Under the pieces are notes generated by a model, which was not told the origin of the DNA, did not search any database, and saw nothing but the letters and a program-made list of their open reading frames with translations. Source: Eubacteriales bacterium (GTDB lineage: Bacteria; Bacillota; Clostridia; JANYKE01). Taken from it: 5,731 bases of DNA. Positions 1-5,731 of this stretch are shown piece after piece; position 1 is the stretch's first letter, and each line of letters begins with the position of its first letter. The stretch lies in the NCBI GenBank assembly GCA_025361685.1, contig JANYKE010000033.1, positions 1-5,731 on the forward strand, given 5' to 3'. Position numbers and translations under genes: made by a program.

Positions 1-1
1 G

Positions 2-1561
2 GCCGATTTCCCTGTATCACTATTTCTGAATGGAGAGCAAGTTGATGCTGACATTAATTCATTTGTATATGAAAGCAGAACCTTCGTTCCGATGAGGGCA
101 TTCTTCGAAAAACTGGGGGCAACAATTACTTATTTTGATAACACAAAAATGGCCCGCTTTGAGTACATGGGTAAAACTGTTGAAGTAACGAACGACTCAT
201 ACGAAATGCGGGTCGATGGCAGCAAAATAATTATGGATGTTCCGGCAGTAATAATGAATTCCAGATTTTTTGTACCGGTCAGATTTATTTCCGAGGCGAT
301 GGGATTCTATGTCAGCTGGGAACCTTCCATGAACTATGTGTGTGTGAATACTAACAAATCAAAGGTATATGAAATCGTATCTTCCGAAATGGATAATATC
401 CAACGCACCGTTATGTATACAGATGGTTATATGGAGTATATAAACTCAGAATATCCGGGATCAAATGGCAGAAAGATTGTGGATTTCTATTTTAAGAATG
501 TGCAGCCAAATACTGAACTTGAAAAGTATAAATTGAAAAATTCTCACCTTGAATTAATCGGATGCTATAATTATCCGAATGACAATGTGATAAAGCTTTC
601 TTATCAAATCGAAACCGGGATTAGGTATTCTGTTACTTCACAAACCAATGAAGTGATTCTCAATACCTATACAATAGCAAATTCTAATTTTGAATATTGC
701 ACCAATGGCAGCAGAAAATATGTTAACATTCCAAATCTGGCACTTACAAGCACAGACAATAGTGTAACAAAATATTTTAGTTATTCTTCAGGTGAGGGCG
801 GCTATACCTATTCAATGTCGTTTGCCAAGGGTAATGCCAACATTAGCGACGGAGTAATTTTTGTTAATGACGAATATTTGCATTATGTTAGAGCTGCTGT
901 AAGCGGAAATAATGTAACACTTAAATTTCACGCCAAGCAGCAATTGAATTATGAGACAATGTACAGATCTTTTACCAAAGACAGCAACATCACATTGGTT
1001 AAGCCGTTTAACGGCAGCAGTAAGAGTATCTATATTGATGTCGGTCATGGCGGCGGTGATAGCGGAGCATATTATTCCGGACTGTCAGAAAAGAATTTTA
1101 ATCTTGACATTGCACTTCGTATTGTCAAAATTTTAAGAAGCAGCAATGCTAATATTAAAGTGTATATCGACAGGCGAACTGATGTATATATGGGGTTGTA
1201 TGAGCGTGCATGGCTCGCCAACAGCTCCGGAGCAAAAGCAATGGTTGCGATTCATAACAATGCATCGGAATCAATTAATGTGACAGGAAGCATGGCCTAT
1301 TACAAGGACACTTCCTCTGCAATAAGGCTTGCTACTTTGATACAACAGAATATGGCCAATGTGCCCGGATCATCAAACAGAGGAATTTACAACGGCACAG
1401 CTGAAGATTTGATTATGATTAAATATCCGACTATGCCTTCGGTTATCACTGAAACAGCTTTTTTGAGCAATTCTGCTGACCGTGCAAGATTGCAGTCGCC
1501 GGAATTCTGCCAAAACGCTGCACAAGCAATTGCAAACGGAATTATCCAATATTTTTCATAA
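2..1561 (+). CDS. N-acetylmuramoyl-L-alanine amidase with copper amine oxidase-like N-terminal domain (5' partial)
   Basis: Zinc-dependent peptidoglycan hydrolase that cuts the bond between N-acetylmuramic acid and L-alanine, presumably outside the membrane. The reading frame is open from base 2, so the start codon and any signal peptide lie upstream; the first in-window ATG (base 92) falls inside a domain and is not the start. Numbering from base 2, residues 1 to about 113 form a copper amine oxidase N-terminal-like domain (two ESRTFVPMR / NSRFFVPVRFISEAMG type motifs), probably a cell-wall or structural module. Residues about 115-343 are beta-rich and AMIN-like at best; I do not assign them firmly. 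Residues about 345-519 are Amidase_3, with family zinc ligands H349 (DVGHGG), E363 (LSEKN) and H418 (AIHNN), and catalytic E484 (ITETAFLSN). Small departures from consensus are DVGHGG for DPGHGG and AIHNN for SIHNN. Only 27 bases separate it from the next gene, with no terminator. Confidence 0.93.
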   Translation, partial: ADFPVSLFLNGEQVDADINSFVYESRTFVPMRAFFEKLGATITYFDNTKMARFEYMGKTVEVTNDSYEMRVDGSKIIMDVPAVIMNSRFFVPVRFISEAMGFYVSWEPSMNYVCVNTNKSKVYEIVSSEMDNIQRTVMYTDGYMEYINSEYPGSNGRKIVDFYFKNVQPNTELEKYKLKNSHLELIGCYNYPNDNVIKLSYQIETGIRYSVTSQTNEVILNTYTIANSNFEYCTNGSRKYVNIPNLALTSTDNSVTKYFSYSSGEGGYTYSMSFAKGNANISDGVIFVNDEYLHYVRAAVSGNNVTLKFHAKQQLNYETMYRSFTKDSNITLVKPFNGSSKSIYIDVGHGGGDSGAYYSGLSEKNFNLDIALRIVKILRSSNANIKVYIDRRTDVYMGLYERAWLANSSGAKAMVAIHNNASESINVTGSMAYYKDTSSAIRLATLIQQNMANVPGSSNRGIYNGTAEDLIMIKYPTMPSVITETAFLSNSADRARLQSPEFCQNAAQAIANGIIQYFS

Positions 1562-1588
1562 TTATTTTTTTGGAGAGAGAGTATATTA

Positions 1589-3253
1589 ATGAAGAAAGTA
1601 ATAATTGCATCAAACAACAAATCAAAAATAAGAGAGATTAATGAAATATTATCCGCCGGAGCGGATTGTTCTGACAGACAATTTGTATTCACTTCAATGG
1701 CAGATGAAGGGATTGATATTGAAATTCCGGAGACAGGAAATACATTCGAGGAAAATGCATTGATAAAGGCACGTACTATTTTTGGCATGATGGGATGCGC
1801 AGTGATTGCTGATGATTCAGGACTTGAAGTTGATTATCTTAACGGTGCGCCCGGAGTTTATTCTGCAAGATATTCAGGAGAGGATGCAACTGATAAAACG
1901 AATAACGATAAACTTCTTGAGCAAATGAAGGATGTTCCTTTTGAAAATCGAGGAGCACAATTTGTGTGTGTGATTGCATATATTGACAGCATCGGAAACG
2001 AGCACACAGTTAGGGCAGAGTTCAAAGGATTCATTGCATTTGAAGAGGTTGAAAATCCACCGGGCGGATTTGGATATGATCCATTGTTTTATCTGCCTGA
2101 TTACAAAATGACATCAGCGGAAATTCCGGCGGAAACAAAAAATACACTAAGTCACAGAGGCAAGGCACTCAGAATGATTGCTGATAAATTTTTTTGCGCA
2201 AAAGGGATGCACACTTCAGACTACATGTATGATTTGCCGGAAGAGTTGATTGCTCAGACACCGATATCAAATCGTGAGATGTCAAGACTTCTTGTAGTTA
2301 ACCGCGACAAAAAAACTGTCGAACACAAAACATTTAAAAACATTATTGATCACTTAAATGAAGGTGATTGCCTTGTGCTGAATAATACGCGAGTAATACC
2401 CGCAAGACTCTTTGGCGAAAAGGAAGGATCGGGAGGGAAAATAGAATTTCTTTTGCTTGAGAAGGTTGTGGATCGCAAAGACGAATGGGAAGTGATTTTG
2501 AAGCCGGGCAAGAGAGCACGAAGAGGAGCACGATTTGTTTTCGGCAACGGAATTTTGAAGGCAGAGGTCATCGACATAATTGATGACGGCAAACGAATTG
2601 TAAAGTTTTTTTACGAAGGATTGTTCGAAAATATTCTTGATGAAATCGGAGTGATTCCGCTGCCACCATACATAACAGAAAAACTTGAAGACGGTGAAAG
2701 ATATCAAACTGTCTACTCGAAATTTAATGGCGCAGCGGCAGCACCGACCGCCGGACTTCATTTTACAGAGGAATTGCTTGAAGAAATAAAAAGCAAAGGA
2801 ATCAACATTGCCTACACTACTCTTCATGTAGGATTAGGCACATTCAGACCGGTTGAAGCAGATTGCATAACCGACCACAAAATGCATTCGGAATATTTTG
2901 AAATATCGCAGGAATCATGCGACATGATTAATGAAGCAAAGACGCGTGCCGGAAAAATAATTTGTGTCGGAACAACATCCTGCAGAGTTGTTGAGAGTAT
3001 TGCAAGAGAAAATACAAATGGAACAGGTTGGAGTGTTGAACCTTTCAAAGGAAGAACAAATATTTTTATTTATCCCGGATATGAATTTAAAATATTAGAT
3101 TCTTTGATAACTAATTTTCATTTACCGGGTTCGACACTTATAATGTTGGTGAGCGCTCTTGTAGGACGCGAATTTATTTTGTCGGTTTACGAAGAGGCGA
3201 TAAAAGAACGCTATAGATTTTTTAGTTTTGGAGACGCAATGCTGATTGTATAA
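1589..3253 (+). CDS. rdgB-queA: RdgB (dITP/XTP/ITP pyrophosphatase) - QueA (tRNA ribosyltransferase-isomerase) fusion
   Basis: One 554-residue ORF holds two complete cytoplasmic enzymes. Residues 1 to about 202 are RdgB/HAM1, which hydrolyses ITP, dITP and XTP to monophosphates: SNNKSK (8-13), [11 protein letters not shown] (51-61), [21 protein letters not shown] (74-94), GGFGYDPLF (159-167) and SHRGKAL (188-194) are all intact. Residues 207-554 are QueA, which moves ribosyl from SAM to preQ1-34 of tRNA to give epoxyqueuosine: [33 protein letters not shown] (385-392), [36 protein letters not shown] and a terminal [11 protein letters not shown]207 (ATG at 2207) begins [19 protein letters not shown], matching a native QueA N-terminus, and 348 residues is the normal QueA length. 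The start at 1589 has GGAGAG 11 bases upstream. There is no stop between the domains. The QueA ATG has only AAAAGGG directly against it, a poor Shine-Dalgarno spacing, so a fused product or coupled internal initiation are both possible. A lost stop or a homopolymer sequencing error at the T7 run (2189-2195) cannot be excluded. Confidence 0.93.
   Translation: MKKVIIASNNKSKIREINEILSAGADCSDRQFVFTSMADEGIDIEIPETGNTFEENALIKARTIFGMMGCAVIADDSGLEVDYLNGAPGVYSARYSGEDATDKTNNDKLLEQMKDVPFENRGAQFVCVIAYIDSIGNEHTVRAEFKGFIAFEEVENPPGGFGYDPLFYLPDYKMTSAEIPAETKNTLSHRGKALRMIADKFFCAKGMHTSDYMYDLPEELIAQTPISNREMSRLLVVNRDKKTVEHKTFKNIIDHLNEGDCLVLNNTRVIPARLFGEKEGSGGKIEFLLLEKVVDRKDEWEVILKPGKRARRGARFVFGNGILKAEVIDIIDDGKRIVKFFYEGLFENILDEIGVIPLPPYITEKLEDGERYQTVYSKFNGAAAAPTAGLHFTEELLEEIKSKGINIAYTTLHVGLGTFRPVEADCITDHKMHSEYFEISQESCDMINEAKTRAGKIICVGTTSCRVVESIARENTNGTGWSVEPFKGRTNIFIYPGYEFKILDSLITNFHLPGSTLIMLVSALVGREFILSVYEEAIKERYRFFSFGDAMLIV
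2207..2209 (+). other. Boundary of the two domains: ATG matching the native QueA start
   Basis: Codon 207 of the fusion. Stand-alone QueA proteins start with a Met-x-Thr/Ser-Asp-(Phe/Tyr)-x-(Tyr/Phe)-Asp-Leu-Pro-Glu pattern, and this ATG reproduces it exactly. It could still act as an internal start giving free QueA. The purine stretch at 2199-2206 touches the ATG with no spacer, so efficient independent initiation looks unlikely. The second Met at 2225 also lacks a properly spaced Shine-Dalgarno. Confidence 0.5.
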
Positions 3254-3259
3254 AATTAG

Positions 3260-4408
<1,149 letters not shown>

Positions 4409-4435
4409 ACGCTTTGGATTTCAATATATTTTTTT

Positions 4436-4441
4436 AGGAGG
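4436..4441 (+). promoter_or_regulatory. Shine-Dalgarno of yajC
   Basis: Perfect AGGAGG six bases before the yajC ATG, the strongest ribosome binding site in the window. It fits a gene that opens its own transcript. Confidence 0.85.
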
Positions 4442-4447
4442 CACTTA

Positions 4448-4759
4448 ATGGACCCTCAGAATCTTATGCTTATAGGATATGTAGTTGTAATTTTTGGATT
4501 TATGTGGCTGTTTTTAATCAGACCACAGAAAAAGAAGGAAAAACAGTTGCAGGCAATGATCGGAGCACTCAAGGTTGGCGATAATGTAGTAACAATGGGC
4601 GGCGTCGTTGGCAAAGTTGTACTTATTAAAGATGACTCAGTTGTTATCGAAACAGGTATTGACAGAACAAAGATCGAATTGAAGAAATTTGCCGTCAAAG
4701 ACGTTACACCAAGTGACGCAGTTGCTGCAGTTCCTACAAGCGATGTTGCTGAAAAATAG
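4448..4759 (+). CDS. yajC: Preprotein translocase accessory subunit YajC
   Basis: Small membrane protein associated with the SecDF part of the Sec export machinery. The 103-residue product has one N-terminal membrane helix (about residues 7-24), directly followed by RPQKKKEKQ (25-33), the diagnostic YajC junction, then a cytoplasmic domain with LKVGDNVVTMGGVVGKV (41-57). The tail (about 88-103) is Ala/Val/Ser-rich and variable. It lies immediately downstream of queA-tgt, as in Bacillus (where the homologue is yrbF) and many other bacteria. secDF is not seen here and may lie outside the window. The start is fixed by the AGGAGG at 4436 and by the normal YajC N-terminus. Confidence 0.97.
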   Translation: MDPQNLMLIGYVVVIFGFMWLFLIRPQKKKEKQLQAMIGALKVGDNVVTMGGVVGKVVLIKDDSVVIETGIDRTKIELKKFAVKDVTPSDAVAAVPTSDVAEK

Positions 4760-4762
4760 ACT

Positions 4763-5173
4763 ATGATGAACGTGGTATTAAAAGGTGCAGGATTAGCTTT
4801 TGCCATTTCGATAGCAGCTTTTGCTGTCTTTGCATTATTATTGATGTTAACCGGCACACCTGAACAATTCATCGAGATTGTTGTCTTTGTTGTTATGCTT
4901 ATCAGCATTCCGGTTGCAACATTCTTTGTTGTGCGAGTGCAATACGCTAGAAAAAAAGGCGTGTCATGGGGAATCTCAATTGGCTTTGTTTATGTTTTGA
5001 TTGAATACATTTTTAGAATAATTCTACTCAGAAAATTATCGTTTGATTTGATACCGATGCTGCGGACACTCTTTTTAGCTGCTGTTGTCGGCGGAGTGGG
5101 CGGTTATCTGGGAATGAATTTCAAAAAACAGAAAAAGGTTTCGGAGATAAGAAAAAAATATTTTATTGATTGA
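4763..5173 (+). CDS. TIGR04086/YrzE-type four-helix membrane protein
   Basis: Integral membrane protein of unknown function, 136 residues. Four hydrophobic segments are visible: about 7-29, 36-57, 69-89 and 98-118. Basic residues cluster in the loop after helix 2 (RVQYARKKG, 58-66) and in the C-terminal tail (KKQKK, RKK). The last helix is glycine-rich (VVGGVGGYLG, 108-117), which suggests tight helix packing. Size, helix count and position right after yajC match the TIGR04086 family, whose Bacillus member YrzE also follows the yajC homologue. The assignment rests on these traits rather than on a catalytic motif. The start lies 3 bases after the yajC stop with no Shine-Dalgarno, so it is probably translated by coupling; the ATG at 4766 is an equally possible start, one residue shorter. 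Confidence 0.8.
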   Translation: MMNVVLKGAGLAFAISIAAFAVFALLLMLTGTPEQFIEIVVFVVMLISIPVATFFVVRVQYARKKGVSWGISIGFVYVLIEYIFRIILLRKLSFDLIPMLRTLFLAAVVGGVGGYLGMNFKKQKKVSEIRKKYFID

Positions 5174-5176
5174 AAC

Positions 5177-5182
5177 AGGGGG
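5177..5182 (+). promoter_or_regulatory. G-rich Shine-Dalgarno of scfA
   Basis: AGGGGG followed by AAG, five bases before the scfA ATG and just after the stop of the membrane protein gene. It is a strong purine-rich site, in contrast to the almost absent site before scfB. Confidence 0.7.
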
Positions 5183-5187
5183 AAGTT

Positions 5188-5334
5188 ATGAAACACATTA
5201 AAACGATCAACGAGGCAACATTGAAAGATAGCGTTATAGGCAGAGGCTGCAAAGAATGTCAGACTTCATGTCAGTCAGCTTGCAAAACCTCATGCACAGT
5301 TGCTAATCAGAAATGTCTTAAGAAATCAAAGTGA
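5188..5334 (+). CDS. scfA: SCIFF (six-cysteine) ranthipeptide precursor
   Basis: Ribosomally made precursor peptide of 48 residues, substrate of the radical SAM maturase encoded next. The N-terminal leader-like part begins MKHIKTINEATLKD, the conserved SCIFF opening. Cysteines are at 21, 24, 28, 32, 36 and 43, giving the spacing CX2C-X3-C-X3-C-X3-C-X6-C within the QTSCQSACKTSCTVANQ core typical of the family. In the studied homologues one thioether crosslink joins Cys32 to Thr37; both residues are present at those exact positions here. The C-terminus is basic (KKSK) and its last codon overlaps the maturase start. A strong Shine-Dalgarno lies upstream. The biological role of the mature peptide is unsettled; signalling or regulation has been proposed for clostridial ranthipeptides. 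Absence of an ORF above common length cut-offs makes it easy to miss. Confidence 0.96.
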   Translation: MKHIKTINEATLKDSVIGRGCKECQTSCQSACKTSCTVANQKCLKKSK

Positions 5335-5731
5335 TTCACAAATTTACTTTATTCGGTACTAATATTGTTTTGGACATTAATAGCGGAGCAGTCCATGAAT
5401 TCGATGACTGCTCCTTTGATTTGCTCGCACTTTTTGAAAAGTATATTGCAAAGGCAAATAATCCAAAAAGTTTAGTAGTTGATGAGATTATTGACGTTGC
5501 ATCAGATAAATTTTCCAATGCCTATAGCATTGTGGAAATATCTGATTCATGTAAAGAAATAGCAGAACTGATTGATGAAGAAATGCTGTTCACAAGTGAC
5601 ACATATGAGGCTGATGAAAATTTGTTTACCGATGAAAATATTGTTAAGGCAATGTGTCTTCATGTTTCACACGATTGTAACTTAAGATGCAAGTATTGCT
5701 TTGCAGGCACGGGTGATTTTGGCGGGGAGCG
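5331..5731 (+). CDS. scfB: SCIFF maturase, radical SAM thioether-forming enzyme (3' partial)
   Basis: Radical SAM enzyme that joins cysteine sulfurs to acceptor residues of ScfA; only the first 133 codons are in the window. Residues 1 to about 85 (opening MIHKFTLFGTNIVLDINSGA when GTG is read as Met) correspond to the N-terminal precursor-binding (RiPP recognition element) domain of this family. The radical SAM core begins near residue 108, and CNLRCKYC (116-123) is the CX3CX2C motif whose cysteines C116, C120 and C123 bind the SAM-cleaving 4Fe-4S cluster; CFAGTGDFGG follows as in SCIFF maturases. The SPASM domain with its auxiliary clusters would lie beyond the window end. The start is the GTG at 5331: an in-frame TAA at 5319 leaves no other plausible start codon, and the protein then aligns with the family N-terminus. 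GTGA overlaps the scfA stop and there is no clear Shine-Dalgarno, so translation is probably coupled to scfA. Confidence 0.96.
   Translation, partial: MIHKFTLFGTNIVLDINSGAVHEFDDCSFDLLALFEKYIAKANNPKSLVVDEIIDVASDKFSNAYSIVEISDSCKEIAELIDEEMLFTSDTYEADENLFTDENIVKAMCLHVSHDCNLRCKYCFAGTGDFGGE
5385..5414 (+). other. Inverted repeat in early scfB (possible mRNA hairpin)
   Basis: GGAGCAGTC (5385-5393) and GACTGCTCC (5406-5414) form a perfect 9-bp stem with a 12-base loop, beginning 51 bases after the scfA stop and inside the scfB coding region. It is followed by TTTGATTTG, which is too broken to be a proper terminator tract. It might slow RNA decay at the scfA end or partly limit transcription into scfB, but it may also be chance. 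Confidence 0.35.

Noticed and set aside
92..94. ATG at 92 as start of the amidase gene
   Set aside because: The frame is open back to base 2 and encodes conserved copper amine oxidase-like domain sequence (ESRTFVPMR), so the true start is outside the window.
1530..1562. Possible promoter (TTGCAA ... CATAAT) before rdgB-queA
   Set aside because: The spacing between the boxes is 21 bases and no better pair is visible, so I do not call it.
1387..1788. Minus-strand open frame across the amidase end and rdgB start
   Set aside because: It runs through two well-supported genes and their ribosome binding site, and shows no known motifs.
2354..2827. Long minus-strand open frame (157 codons) opposite the QueA domain
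   Set aside because: It lies wholly opposite a strongly conserved gene, has no Shine-Dalgarno-supported start that I can see, and its translation is Ser/Phe/Cys-rich with no recognisable domain; it is a shadow of the + strand codons.
4456..4908. Minus-strand open frame (150 codons) opposite yajC and the membrane protein gene
   Set aside because: The Thr/Ser/Ile-rich low-complexity product mirrors the hydrophobic codons of the + strand genes, spans two real genes and lacks family resemblance.
5221..5334. scfA as a ferredoxin-like or metallothionein-like small protein
   Set aside because: The cysteine spacing and MKHIKTI opening match SCIFF precursors, and the adjacent gene is the matching maturase.

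Overview
The window looks like a chromosomal segment of a low-to-moderate GC (roughly 40% by eye) anaerobic Firmicute of the class Clostridia. Three things point there: a copper-amine-oxidase-N/Amidase_3 cell-wall hydrolase, the Firmicute gene order queA-tgt-yajC-(TIGR04086/YrzE-like membrane protein), and above all a SCIFF peptide gene (scfA) next to its radical SAM maturase (scfB), a pair that is characteristic of Clostridia. All genes are on the + strand, tightly packed, with no tRNA, rRNA, mobile element, CRISPR array or intergenic gap over 60 bases. Species cannot be named from sequence alone.

Layout: (1) bases 2-1561, the C-terminal 519 residues of a secreted-type N-acetylmuramoyl-L-alanine amidase whose start lies upstream of the window; (2) 1589-3253, a single ORF encoding a complete RdgB/HAM1 noncanonical purine NTP pyrophosphatase joined in frame to a complete QueA; (3) 3272-4393, tgt; (4) an extended -10 promoter at 4380-4408 overlapping the end of tgt; (5) 4448-4759, yajC; (6) 4763-5173, a four-helix TIGR04086-type membrane protein; (7) 5188-5334, scfA, a 48-residue six-cysteine peptide too short for many gene callers; (8) 5331 to the window end, the N-terminal 133 residues of scfB, starting at a GTG that overlaps the scfA stop.

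How the genes work together: Tgt exchanges guanine-34 of certain tRNAs for preQ1 and QueA then converts preQ1 to epoxyqueuosine, so queA and tgt are consecutive steps of queuosine synthesis. The RdgB part cleans deaminated purine nucleotides from the pool and has no established place in that pathway. The promoter at the end of tgt probably gives yajC, the membrane protein and scfA-scfB their own transcript, in addition to any readthrough. ScfA is a ranthipeptide (radical non-alpha thioether peptide) precursor and ScfB the radical SAM enzyme that forms its thioether bonds.

The most notable items are the RdgB-QueA fusion, which depends on there being no stop codon in a short junction beside a T7 run, the textbook SCIFF locus with C32 and T37 retained, and a 9-bp perfect hairpin in early scfB shortly after the scfA stop. 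The SCIFF system itself is already described; the fusion and the possible expression-control elements are the parts most likely to be new.
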